Virus record (IMG/VR): IMGVR_UViG_3300027743_000058
Location: 1-37,441 of that record
From: a virus
Strand: one strand, 5' to 3'
Length of the DNA: 37,441 bases
This document shows, in pieces, positions 6,750-14,008 of the stretch (the stretch's first letter is position 1; each line of letters starts with the position of its first letter). The translations under genes were made by a program, and so were the position numbers. The notes under the pieces were generated by a model. It was not told the origin of the DNA. It ran no database searches and saw nothing but the letters and a program-made list of their open reading frames with translations.

Positions 6750-7742
6750 ATGGAAAATGTGGTCTCGCTGCGCGCTACGCAGCCTTATGAGTTTCACCCG
6801 TTCGCCGATATCTGGCCGCTTATGGAAGGCGCTGCCTTCGAGGATTTCGCCACCGATATCGCCGCCAACGGGCTGCTGCAGCCGATCCTGCTCTACGACA
6901 ACAAGATACTCGACGGCCGCAACCGCTATAACGGCTGCATCGAGGCTGGCGTCGAGCCGCGCTACGAGCAGTCGGATGCGAAGAATGATGCGGAGGCGCT
7001 GGAACTGGTGTTCTCGCTCAACCAGCACCGTCGTCATCTGTCGTTCGAGCAACGTGCCTTCGCTGCCGCGAGATACGCCACTATAAAGCACGGAGGGGAT
7101 AGATTTTACAGCAAGTTATCCAGGGATAACTTGCTTCCAAATGATGACCCTGCACTTGGTCACGGTGGGCGTTCCATTCGCGAGGCCGCGAAAAAATTCG
7201 ATGTTGCTCCTGTATCCGTATCGCGTGCCCGCAACGTTATTGAGCATGGCGGTCTAGAACTTGAGAAGAAGGTTAAAACCAAGAAGATCGGCCTGCAGGC
7301 CGCTGCCAACGAGGTGCGTCCGAAACGCAGGGCGAAGACGGCTGTAAGCCAGAAACGTGGTTTGCCGACAGCGGCACGGGTGCCGGTCATCGACACCTCC
7401 AAGCGACGGCTGCTAACGCCGCAGGAAGTCGACCCGGAGTTCACCGGCACGTCGAACGAATTCACCACCAAGTACGGCCATGTGCAGATCGAGACGGCCG
7501 AGGAACGGGCAACCAACCGGTTTCTGGAGTGGACAGCGCATGTCCGCAAATGGGCGAAGGACTACAAGGAATTCCCGCTGTCGGAGATCGATCTCAACTG
7601 GCTGCGTTCACCACGCCCGAAGGACATCGAGCGCTTCCTTGAGGCCTACAACACGCTGAAACTGGTATTCGACAACATCCAGGCGATTCGCGACAAGGCG
7701 AAATCGCTGAAGAAACCCCTGAAGGAGAACGGCAATGAATGA
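6750..7742 (+). CDS. ParB-like protein with N-terminal ParB nuclease-like domain and HTH
   Basis: A 330-residue protein. Residues about 40-75 read GLLQPILLYDNKILDGRNRYNGC, the typical ParB N-terminal domain with its D-G-R-N-R loop. RRHLSFEQRAFAAARY and then SIREAAKKFDVAPVSVSRARNVI form the helical HTH part that follows in ParB/Spo0J-like proteins. The C-terminal half is basic, then acidic and helical. The ATG at 6750 is preceded by AGGGG. In phages such proteins may serve plasmid-like partition, transcriptional control or DNA nicking. No ParA ATPase is nearby, so a non-partition role is more likely. The next gene overlaps by eight bases. Confidence 0.82.
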   Translation: MENVVSLRATQPYEFHPFADIWPLMEGAAFEDFATDIAANGLLQPILLYDNKILDGRNRYNGCIEAGVEPRYEQSDAKNDAEALELVFSLNQHRRHLSFEQRAFAAARYATIKHGGDRFYSKLSRDNLLPNDDPALGHGGRSIREAAKKFDVAPVSVSRARNVIEHGGLELEKKVKTKKIGLQAAANEVRPKRRAKTAVSQKRGLPTAARVPVIDTSKRRLLTPQEVDPEFTGTSNEFTTKYGHVQIETAEERATNRFLEWTAHVRKWAKDYKEFPLSEIDLNWLRSPRPKDIERFLEAYNTLKLVFDNIQAIRDKAKSLKKPLKENGNE

Positions 7743-7971
7743 CATGAGCAAGATGGACAAGGAGCTGGATGCCGAGCTGGAAAGGAACCTGAAGGGCCAG
7801 GGTGGCAACACTCTCGGCAGCAAGCCGATCTCGTCGACCAGCACGCCGGCAATGGCCAAGGCGACCACCATCGTCCAGCTTAACGATACCATCGAGGACC
7901 TGCAGAGGAACATCGAGGAGATGCAGGCGATGATCCGTGTCGTCGAGGAAATCAAGAAGCGGCTGGTCTGA
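7735..7971 (+). CDS. Small coiled-coil protein, 78 aa
   Basis: Overlaps the ParB-like gene by eight bases, with AAGGAG eight bases before the ATG. The product has charged helices at both ends (MDKELDAELERNLKG and IVQLNDTIEDLQRNIEEM) separated by a Ser/Thr/Gly linker, suggesting a coiled-coil oligomer or adaptor. No family was recognised. Coupling to the ParB-like gene suggests a shared function. Confidence 0.7.
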   Translation: MNDMSKMDKELDAELERNLKGQGGNTLGSKPISSTSTPAMAKATTIVQLNDTIEDLQRNIEEMQAMIRVVEEIKKRLV

Positions 7972-7974
7972 TTT

Positions 7975-8013
7975 GTGAAGGCGCGGCCGTAGGATTATGG
8001 TGGCGCCGTTCAC
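7975..8013 (+). other. Imperfect hairpin before the 161-aa gene
   Basis: GTGAAGGCGC (7975-7984) pairs with GCGCC-G-TTCAC (8003-8013), a ten-base-pair stem with one bulged base, ending a few bases before the GGAGGAAT ribosome site at 8021. It could modulate translation of the downstream gene or act as a weak terminator. Confidence 0.35.
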
Positions 8014-8032
8014 GTTCACCGGAGGAATCACC

Positions 8033-8518
8033 ATGGCAGAAGCTGCACCTGCTCCCGAAGCAAAGGAATGGGAGCCGCCGGAAGGCGATCAGGAATTCGA
8101 TTTCACGGACATCCAGTCGGCACCGGCATGGATCGACAAGGGCTGGGCCTCTTGGAACAACGGCCCCGCACTGGCGCTCCCGGCTGGCGATATCCCGTTC
8201 GGCAACGGTCCCTACACGACCAAGATCGCCAGGGTCGGCGACAAGGTGATCTTCAAGGCGGCTACGCCGTCCAAGCCCGCCCACTTCGAGGTCGTCGCGG
8301 GTGAGCCGGTTGGCGAACAGGCGACCAAGAAGCCCGTGGCAGCCACCAACGCCAGCCTTGAGGACATGCTGAAGACCGGCTTCATGACGCCGGATGATCT
8401 CGGTCCGGATGCCAAGGGGCAGGTCGTCGCGCGTTCACCGGGACTGAAGAAGCTGGTCGAGGAAGGCAAGGGTGCGCCCGAGCCGGTGGCTGTGACCGAC
8501 GTGGTGAAAACGAGCTGA
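8033..8518 (+). CDS. Hypothetical acidic protein, 161 aa
   Basis: Not recognised. GGAGGAAT lies just upstream of the ATG at 8033, which fixes the start over an in-frame codon at 7997. The N-terminus is rich in Ala, Pro and Glu (APAPEAKEWEPPEGDQEFDF). A middle segment, YTTKIARVGDKVIFKAATPS, could form a small beta barrel. The C-terminus is a low-complexity helical tail. The gene closes the ParB unit and is followed by a long non-coding region. Confidence 0.68.
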   Translation: MAEAAPAPEAKEWEPPEGDQEFDFTDIQSAPAWIDKGWASWNNGPALALPAGDIPFGNGPYTTKIARVGDKVIFKAATPSKPAHFEVVAGEPVGEQATKKPVAATNASLEDMLKTGFMTPDDLGPDAKGQVVARSPGLKKLVEEGKGAPEPVAVTDVVKTS

Positions 8519-8884
8519 TTTCACTATCATTTGCGTTACGCGGGTTTTTGGGATTTTCAAAATTTTCGGGAATCCGCGTTTCGCGGCCTAAAAATCGGAT
8601 TGGGCAAAAAATGACCCCCGGTCAAATGGGAGTGGGGGGCTTGGGGGGATTTTTGACCGGGGGCGATGGAGTGACGGGTAGTCAGTGTCAGTCCCGTCAT
8701 GGGGACATCTTATACCCGGTCTGTGTGGCGGAAAAAAGTGGGGCGGTGGCAAGCGAAGGCGTAATGCCTTGTGTCACCGAGGGAACCACAGCTTCACCTG
8801 CTTTGATCACCGCCCCTATCGATGGACAATCTGCCATCGACGTGCGTAACATAATTGAGTTCACTCAAAAAACAAGAGACCACT
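8519..8884. other. Structured 366-bp non-coding region, candidate replication origin
   Basis: No gene is seen here. The region contains a perfect 12-bp inverted repeat, CCCCCGGTCAAA (8615-8626) with TTTGACCGGGGG (8652-8663). Its 25-nt loop is packed with G-runs (8628-8630, 8634-8639, 8643-8648) that could form a G-quadruplex. Two more hairpins follow: TGACGGG/CCCGTCA (8672-8678/8693-8699) and TCGATGG/CCATCGA (8819-8825/8834-8840), the latter six bases before a GTAAC motif. An AT-rich part lies near 8545-8575. Its place directly before the DNA polymerase and its density of structure suit an origin or a complex control region. No test is possible from sequence alone. Confidence 0.5.
8846..8858 (+). 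promoter_or_regulatory. GTAAC-type motif before the DNA polymerase
   Basis: GTAACATAATTGA differs by one base from the copy at 5598. It ends 26 bases before the chosen GTG start of the polymerase. A hairpin at 8819-8840 lies immediately upstream. Confidence 0.5.
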
Positions 8885-10738
8885 GTGAAACCTCTATTTC
8901 TGGACTTCGAAACGTTTTGGGCTGACGACTACTCCCTCCGGCAGATCACCCCCATCGAGTACATTAATTCGCCGCGCTTCGAGGCGCTCGGCTGCGCCTT
9001 CATTGATGGCAGCGGCAGCAAGGTATGGGTCGACGGCCCCGATCTTGAGGCGTTCTTCGAGGACGTCGACTGGGCCAACACGTTTGCCGTCTCGCACAAT
9101 GCGCTGTTCGACATGCTCATCCTGTCGAGTCGCTATGACCGGGTGCCGGCGATGTATGGCTGCACCCTGTCGATGGCGCGCAACTGGCTCAGTCATTCGC
9201 TGAAGTCGGTGTCGCTGGCGAGCGTCTCAAAATATTACGGGCTGCCTGACAAGATGGACACGGTGCAGAAGACCAAGGGCGTCAACTTCCTGCAGATGCG
9301 ACAGACACGGGCGCTGTACGACGAGGTCAGGCAGTACGCCATCGACGACGCCCAGAAATGCCGACAGATTTTCATGAACATCATGCAGGACGGCTTCCCG
9401 CACGGTGAGCTGGAGACCATCGACATGGTGATCCGCATGGCGACGCAGCCAAAGTTCGAGCTGGATTCATTCGTGCTCGCCGAGCATCTCGGCAATGTCA
9501 GGGCGAAGAAGCAGGCGCTGCTCGATGCCGCTGGCATCGACCAGGACAACGTGTCGGCGCTGATGAGCGACGGCGTGCTCGCCTCCATGCTGCTCAGGCT
9601 GGGCGTCCAGGTGCCGCTGAAGACCTCCAAGCGCACCGGCAGGCAGGCCTATGCCTTCGCCAAGACCGACAAGGAATTCGTCAGGCTGCTCGATCATGAC
9701 GAGCCGATGGTGCAGGCCATCGTGGCAGCCCGGCTGGGGATTAAATCTACGCTGGAAGAGAGCCGCACCGAGCGGCTGCTCGCCATCGGACGGGTGACCG
9801 ACAAGATGCCGGCGCCGCTCAGATATTCCGGCGCCCATACGCACCGCTTCTCCGGCGACTGGAACATCAACCTGCAGAATCTGCCGCGCGGGGGCGAACT
9901 CCGCCGGGCGTTTCGCGCCCCGGCGGGGGAGCTGGTGGTGGCTGTTGATGCGAGCCAGATCGAGGCTCGCATCAATGCCACCATCAGTGGGCAGACCGAT
10001 CTGGTCGACGAGTTCAGGGCAGGCAAGGATGTCTACTGCTCGTTCGCCAAGATCATCTACGGCTACGAGATCGACAAGCGGGTGCACGACGTCGAGCGCA
10101 AGGTCGGCAAGGTCAGCATCCTGTCGCTCGGCTACGGCTCCAGCGCCGAAGTGTTCCAGAACATGTGCCGGGTGCAGGGTGGGGTGACCATCACCGACAG
10201 CGAGGCAGCAGCCATCGTGCAGCTGTACCGCGCCCGCTACAGGCTCATCGTCAACAACTGGAACCATGCCCACAAGACCGTGCTGCCTTTGATCGGCAGC
10301 CTGTCACCGGATGCGATGAGCGAGTTCACATGGGGGCCGGTGAAGCTCGGCGTGAAGTCGCTGATCCTGCCCAACGGAAACAGGCTCCGTTACCGTGAGC
10401 TGCATCACGAGAACTTCGAAGGGACGTGGCGCTGGGTGTTCAAGCGCGGCGAGCAGACGCAGAAAGTCTACGGCGCCAAGCTGGTCGAGAACGTCACCCA
10501 GGCGCTCGCCCACCTGCATGTCATGGAGGTTGCCAAGCGGGTCGCCAAGGCGACCGACAACAGGTTGCGGCCGCAGCTGCAGGTGCATGACGAGCTGGTC
10601 TACGTGGTGCCGGAGAGCATCGCCGAGGCATGCCGCGAGCTTGTCGTCATGGAGATGTCGAAGGCCCCGGCGTGGTTGCCGACCGCGCCGCTGGCAGCCG
10701 AGGGCCATGTTGGAAAGACCTACTTCGATGCTAAGTGA
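8885..10738 (+). CDS. Family A DNA polymerase with 3'-5' exonuclease domain
   Basis: A 617-residue replicative polymerase. The exonuclease domain shows LFLDFETFW (D7, E9; Exo I), SHNALFDML near residue 71 (Exo II) and YAIDDAQ (Exo III). The polymerase domain shows motif A as VAVDASQIEARI with the catalytic aspartate at D355. Motif B is the RKVGKVSILSLGYGSS segment, and motif C is QVHDELV (H568, D569, E570). SGAHTHRFSGDWNINLQNLP is also typical of family A. There is no 5' nuclease domain, as in T7-type phage enzymes. The GTG at 8885 gives a start right at the exonuclease domain; the in-frame TTG at 8855 lies inside the upstream motif and is unlikely. Confidence 0.95.
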   Translation: MKPLFLDFETFWADDYSLRQITPIEYINSPRFEALGCAFIDGSGSKVWVDGPDLEAFFEDVDWANTFAVSHNALFDMLILSSRYDRVPAMYGCTLSMARNWLSHSLKSVSLASVSKYYGLPDKMDTVQKTKGVNFLQMRQTRALYDEVRQYAIDDAQKCRQIFMNIMQDGFPHGELETIDMVIRMATQPKFELDSFVLAEHLGNVRAKKQALLDAAGIDQDNVSALMSDGVLASMLLRLGVQVPLKTSKRTGRQAYAFAKTDKEFVRLLDHDEPMVQAIVAARLGIKSTLEESRTERLLAIGRVTDKMPAPLRYSGAHTHRFSGDWNINLQNLPRGGELRRAFRAPAGELVVAVDASQIEARINATISGQTDLVDEFRAGKDVYCSFAKIIYGYEIDKRVHDVERKVGKVSILSLGYGSSAEVFQNMCRVQGGVTITDSEAAAIVQLYRARYRLIVNNWNHAHKTVLPLIGSLSPDAMSEFTWGPVKLGVKSLILPNGNRLRYRELHHENFEGTWRWVFKRGEQTQKVYGAKLVENVTQALAHLHVMEVAKRVAKATDNRLRPQLQVHDELVYVVPESIAEACRELVVMEMSKAPAWLPTAPLAAEGHVGKTYFDAK

Positions 10739-10784
10739 ACCGGCCCCGGAGTGGTCAATGCGCAGCCGAGGCGGCAACGGGCGC

Positions 10785-10799
10785 GCGGGTTGTACCCGC
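10785..10799. other. Small hairpin in the gap after the polymerase
   Basis: The 155-bp gap 10739-10893 holds no convincing gene. GCGGGT-TGT-ACCCGC forms a tight 6-bp hairpin with a three-base loop. The rest is unremarkable apart from a GAGGAG ribosome site before the next gene. Confidence 0.35.
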
Positions 10800-10893
10800 A
10801 ACAAGGTCAGGTTCGGTATCCGGGGCAGCCTCCCAAGGCTCATTTCGACCGTGAAACCAGGCAAGCCGCCACTTCAACCCGAGGAGAATCACG

Positions 10894-11091
10894 ATGCCCT
10901 ATGAAGTCCAGAGCAAGCTGCGCGAACAGAAAGCGATGGGTGGCATGCCTAGCAACTGGCGCATCGAATTCGTCAAGATGCACGACAACCATGTGCATTT
11001 CATCAACGTGGATTTCACCGGCGACCAGCATGACCGGGAGAGCGTCCAGGCTATCGCCGACAGGATACTGGAAGCGCTGAACAATGAGTGA
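10894..11091 (+). CDS. Hypothetical small protein, 65 aa
   Basis: Not recognised. The ATG follows GAGGAG at good spacing. The product begins MPYEVQSKLREQKAMGGMP. It has one strand-rich stretch (RIEFVKMHDNHVHFINVDF) and a C-terminal helix, compatible with a compact alpha/beta fold. It overlaps the next gene as ATGAGTGA. Confidence 0.7.
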   Translation: MPYEVQSKLREQKAMGGMPSNWRIEFVKMHDNHVHFINVDFTGDQHDRESVQAIADRILEALNNE

Positions 11092-11491
11092 GGAGAGACC
11101 CATATCGGCTGGTAAATGCTGCCGTTGCGGCTGCCGCATCTGGCTGACGCCAACGCACTATTACGCGGCGATGGAGGGCCGCTCGAAGATCAGCTTTCAC
11201 TGCAGCTACGGACATGCGCAGCACTTCGCCGACGAGGACGACGAGATCACCAAGATCAGACGCGAGCGTGACCGGCTGAAACAGCAGATGGCCGAGCGGG
11301 ACGACCGCATCCAGAGGCTGATCAAGCTGGCTAACGATGCCGAAGCGACGACCCGCAAGGTGAAGGCCGAGAAGGCGAAGCTGACCAAGCGTGCGTCAGC
11401 AGGCTTGTGTCCGTGCTGCAACAGATCGTTCGCCAACATGGCGGCGCACATGAAGACCAAGCATCCAGAGTTCAATGCGGAGGCAGCGTGA
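11084..11491 (+). CDS. Zinc-finger protein with coiled coil, 135 aa
   Basis: Two metal-binding ends flank a coiled coil. The N-terminus has KCCRCGCRIWL with further Cys/His downstream (SFHCSYGHAQHF). The C-terminus has LCPCCNRSFANMAAHMKTKH, a C2H2 zinc finger. Between them lies a heptad-like charged helix (KIRRERDRLKQQMAERDDRI). This looks like a DNA-binding or recombination-related phage protein, and C2H2 fingers of this kind are widespread in phage early regions. The function is not known. The gene is coupled to both neighbours. Confidence 0.75.
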   Translation: MSEERPISAGKCCRCGCRIWLTPTHYYAAMEGRSKISFHCSYGHAQHFADEDDEITKIRRERDRLKQQMAERDDRIQRLIKLANDAEATTRKVKAEKAKLTKRASAGLCPCCNRSFANMAAHMKTKHPEFNAEAA

Positions 11492-11775
11492 AATACATCC
11501 TAGGTTCAAGGAAAGTCTATGATCGAATGGAAGAAATGCTCATGAGCGATGAGATTGCACGGCTGCGTGAGGCACTGGAGAGTATCGTGCAGTGGAGCGA
11601 GGCTTACCCGCTCGACATCTTCCACGAGCCGACCAAGGATGAGTGGAAAAAGGCGCATGAACTACTGACGGCTAACGGCATGACGATGGATGCCTTCGCG
11701 TCCAGCTGCATGCGGCATGTCATCAAGGGCGTTGAGAAGATCGCTCGTGACGCTCTCAAGGAGGGCGAAGCATGA
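11488..11775 (+). CDS. Hypothetical helical protein, 95 aa (GTG start)
   Basis: Not recognised. The GTG at 11488 overlaps the previous stop and has GGAGG four bases upstream. In-frame ATGs at 11527 and 11542 are alternatives; the latter gives MSDEIARLREALESI. The product is mostly helical, with aromatic residues and a central DIFHEPTKDEW. It ends in an ATGA overlap. Confidence 0.64.
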   Translation: MKYILGSRKVYDRMEEMLMSDEIARLREALESIVQWSEAYPLDIFHEPTKDEWKKAHELLTANGMTMDAFASSCMRHVIKGVEKIARDALKEGEA

Positions 11776-12218
11776 CCGACATCATGGAGCGGATAAACAA
11801 CGCTGTGTATGTCGTCAGCGTCGTCGAGAAAAATAAGACTTTGATTGCGGCCAAGCACGAGATCGAGCGGCTGCGGGCCATCATCAACCAATACGGCATG
11901 GACACCCGCAATGTGCCAATAGCGGAGCATATGCGGTTCGTCGCTGAGCAGCTTGAGATCGAGCGGCTGACGTTGCAGGACGTTCCCGTAACGCAAATGC
12001 GGGAAGCCGCACGGGCATGGCGTGATCACAGCAGGGGCTATCGAAGCCTGCATGACCGCATTGATGAGTTCATCAATGAGATCGAGCGGCTGCGGGCCGA
12101 AGAGCCGAACAACGAGCGACCGCGCAGTCAGGTGCACGTCCATGCTCTGCCGGATGGAACTTACACGGCGGCCGCAGCGGGGCCGCCGCATCCAGTAAAG
12201 GATCATGGATATGAGTAA
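11772..12218 (+). CDS. Hypothetical coiled-coil protein, 148 aa
   Basis: Not recognised. AAGGAGG sits seven bases before the ATG. The module EIERLRA occurs twice (near residues 30 and 108), with a related EIERLTL between them, so the protein is a repetitive helical rod. The C-terminal quarter (VHVHALPDGTYTAAAAGPPH) looks like a strand followed by a flexible tail. It overlaps the following nuclease gene by eight bases. Confidence 0.68.
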   Translation: MTDIMERINNAVYVVSVVEKNKTLIAAKHEIERLRAIINQYGMDTRNVPIAEHMRFVAEQLEIERLTLQDVPVTQMREAARAWRDHSRGYRSLHDRIDEFINEIERLRAEEPNNERPRSQVHVHALPDGTYTAAAAGPPHPVKDHGYE

Positions 12219-12894
12219 GCCGTTCTCGTGGTCGTGGTCACGCCTCAAGAACTGGCGCACCTGCCCGAAGCGCCACTGGCATGTCGACATCGAGAAGGAC
12301 TTCGTCGAGGAGGAAGGTGACGCGTTGAAGTGGGGGCACGAGGTGCACGCAGCGATGGCCAACCGCATCGGCAAGGGCACGCCGCTGCCGGAAGCCATGG
12401 CGCATTACGAGGACTGGCCGACGCGCTTCGCCAAGCTCAAAAGCAAGGCCAGGGTGCTGGTCGAGAACAAGCTGGCGATGGGCAAGGACTTCCAGAAGAC
12501 CAGCTTCTTCGACAGTGCGACGTGGTTCCGCGGCGTCGTCGACGCACTGGCGCTGGTGCCGCAGTCCAGCTTCGCCATCGCCATCGACTGGAAGACCGGC
12601 GCCAACGTCAACCCCGAGTACGAACAGCTCGGGCTGAATGCGCAGCTGATCTTTGCCAACCATCCGGAGATCGACCGCGTCGCCACGATCTATGTCTGGC
12701 TCGGCCATGACACCCAGACGGTGCACAGCTACCAGCGCGACGAGATGCTGTCGCTGTGGAACGGGTTGATGCCGGAGGTGAAGAAGCTGGAGGAGGCGCA
12801 CCGCACGGTGACCTATCCGCCGAAACCATCGGGCCTGTGCAAGCGGCACTGCCCGGTGACCAGTTGTCCATACCATGGGAGGGGGTCTCGATGA
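12211..12894 (+). CDS. PD-(D/E)XK exonuclease, Cas4/RecB-like, with probable iron-sulfur cysteines
   Basis: A 227-residue nuclease. HEVHAAM provides the early histidine/acidic motif of RecB/Cas4-type enzymes. RGVVDALAL (D111) and AIDWKTG (D126, K128) form the D...DxK catalytic core, and EQLGLNAQL supplies the conserved Gln. A lone N-terminal cysteine (RTCPKRHW) and a C-terminal C-x3-C-x4-C cluster (LCKRHCPVTSCPYH) match the four-cysteine arrangement that holds a 4Fe-4S cluster in Cas4 and AddB. It probably resects or processes DNA ends in phage recombination or replication. The ATG at 12211 has AAAGGA eight bases upstream; the ATG at 12205 is too close to it. Confidence 0.88.
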   Translation: MSKPFSWSWSRLKNWRTCPKRHWHVDIEKDFVEEEGDALKWGHEVHAAMANRIGKGTPLPEAMAHYEDWPTRFAKLKSKARVLVENKLAMGKDFQKTSFFDSATWFRGVVDALALVPQSSFAIAIDWKTGANVNPEYEQLGLNAQLIFANHPEIDRVATIYVWLGHDTQTVHSYQRDEMLSLWNGLMPEVKKLEEAHRTVTYPPKPSGLCKRHCPVTSCPYHGRGSR

Positions 12895-13208
12895 GTGCCG
12901 AGCACGAGCGCGACAAGGGCCTTCAGCAGGTCTGGCGTGAGGCGTGGCAGCGGGCGGCGCTGGAACGGGTCGTGCGCCTGCCTCCTGGCTGGGAAGGCAC
13001 CGGAGAGGACATACGGCTGCATGTGCTGGGCACGGGACTGGTGCTGCCGCACGACCCGCATGCCTGGGGCGCGCTGATCAACAACTGCCAGATCAAAGGC
13101 GTGCTGGAGAAGACCGGCGAGCGCCGCAAGATGAAAACCAAAACCAGCCACGCCCGATCAACCGACGTGTTGCGAAGAGTGTGGCCAACAACACCGCATG
13201 GAGATTGA
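12891..13208 (+). CDS. Hypothetical protein, 105 aa, directly before the Tas-like gene
   Basis: Not firmly recognised. The product has the segment PPGWEGTGEDIRLHVLG followed by PHAWGALINNCQIKGVLEKTG and a basic end (RRKMKTKTSHARSTDVLRRVW). This resembles a small class of phage proteins with a winged-helix-like body and a basic tail. The ATG overlaps the nuclease stop (ATGA) and follows GGAGGGGG. Its stop directly abuts the start of the Tas-like gene, so the two are very likely co-translated, and it could be an accessory factor of that system. Confidence 0.66.
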   Translation: MSAEHERDKGLQQVWREAWQRAALERVVRLPPGWEGTGEDIRLHVLGTGLVLPHDPHAWGALINNCQIKGVLEKTGERRKMKTKTSHARSTDVLRRVWPTTPHGD

Positions 13209-14003
13209 ATGAGCTTCGAACTGAATCCCATTACCATCCTGACGCGCGACCTGAAGAAAGCGTCAGCCACCCTGACCGACACCGAGGCCAGGTTCCTTGT
13301 CGATGCCTACTACTCGATGCAGGAGAACCGCATCCGCTCCGACAATCAGGTGCGTTCCATGGTGGCCGAGCCGCACGATGTGATCGGCTGGCTGGCCGAG
13401 CAGTCGGAATCCCTGGAGCATCAGATCAAGGGGGCGCTCGATGTTTATTCGAAAAACCATCCTGTGGGAGGATGGCTGCATAGCGTCAAGGGCGTCGGTC
13501 CTGTCATTGCCGCCGGGCTACTGGCGCATATCGATATCCACAAGGCTCCCACCGTCGGACACATCTGGCGCTATGCCGGGATGGACCCGACGAGCAAGTG
13601 GAACAAGGGCGAGAAGCGGCCGTGGAACGCCAGCCTGAAGGTGGTGTGCTGGAAGCTGGGCGAGAGCTTCGTCAAGGTCAGCGGCTACGAGGACGCCTAC
13701 TACGGGCACATCTACAAGCAGCGCAAGGACAAGGAGACCGCCGCCAACGAGCGGGGTGCCTTTGCGCAGCAGGCGGTAGACTCCCTGAACGCCAAGAAGA
13801 TTAGCAAGGACACCGATGCCTACAAGGCCTACTCGACGGGGAAACTTCCCCCGGCCCATCTACACGCTCGGGCGAAGAGATACGCCGTTAAACAGTTTCT
13901 GGCCGATCTGCATGGGGAAATGTACCGCACGATTCTGGGCGAGGAGCCGCCGCTGCCGTATCCCATTGCGATCCTCGGCCATGCGCATCTCAGGAAGCCA
14001 TAG
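13209..14003 (+). CDS. Tas-like Nop/IS110-related RNA-binding protein beside the guide array
   Basis: A 264-residue protein. An N-terminal helical/coiled-coil half (about residues 1-88) leads into a helix-hairpin-helix, LHSVKGVGPVIAAGLLAHI (90-108), and then YAGMDPTSKWNKGEKRPWN and SLKVVCWKLGESFVKV. The second part looks like the Transposase_20 domain of IS110 enzymes. Tas proteins of TIGR-Tas systems carry a Nop domain that is structurally close to both box C/D Nop proteins and IS110. No DEDD/RuvC or HNH motif is visible, and the IS110 catalytic serine region (usually SG) reads NKG, so it is probably a nuclease-less RNA-guided DNA binder. GGAG lies six bases upstream. The repeat array starts five bases after the stop codon. 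A plain transposase call would miss this. Confidence 0.82.
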   Translation: MSFELNPITILTRDLKKASATLTDTEARFLVDAYYSMQENRIRSDNQVRSMVAEPHDVIGWLAEQSESLEHQIKGALDVYSKNHPVGGWLHSVKGVGPVIAAGLLAHIDIHKAPTVGHIWRYAGMDPTSKWNKGEKRPWNASLKVVCWKLGESFVKVSGYEDAYYGHIYKQRKDKETAANERGAFAQQAVDSLNAKKISKDTDAYKAYSTGKLPPAHLHARAKRYAVKQFLADLHGEMYRTILGEEPPLPYPIAILGHAHLRKP

Positions 14004-14008
14004 GTTTT

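Noticed and set aside
11988-12000. Further GTAACGCAAATG copy of the regulatory motif
   Set aside because: It lies in the middle of a coding gene with no transcription unit starting nearby, and the match is weaker after the GTAAC core. Treated as chance.
13209-14003. IS110-family transposase/insertion sequence
   Set aside because: Only the C-terminal IS110-like domain is seen. The DEDD catalytic domain and the usual serine are not visible, and no element ends or target-site features were found. The neighbouring array points to a Tas-type protein.
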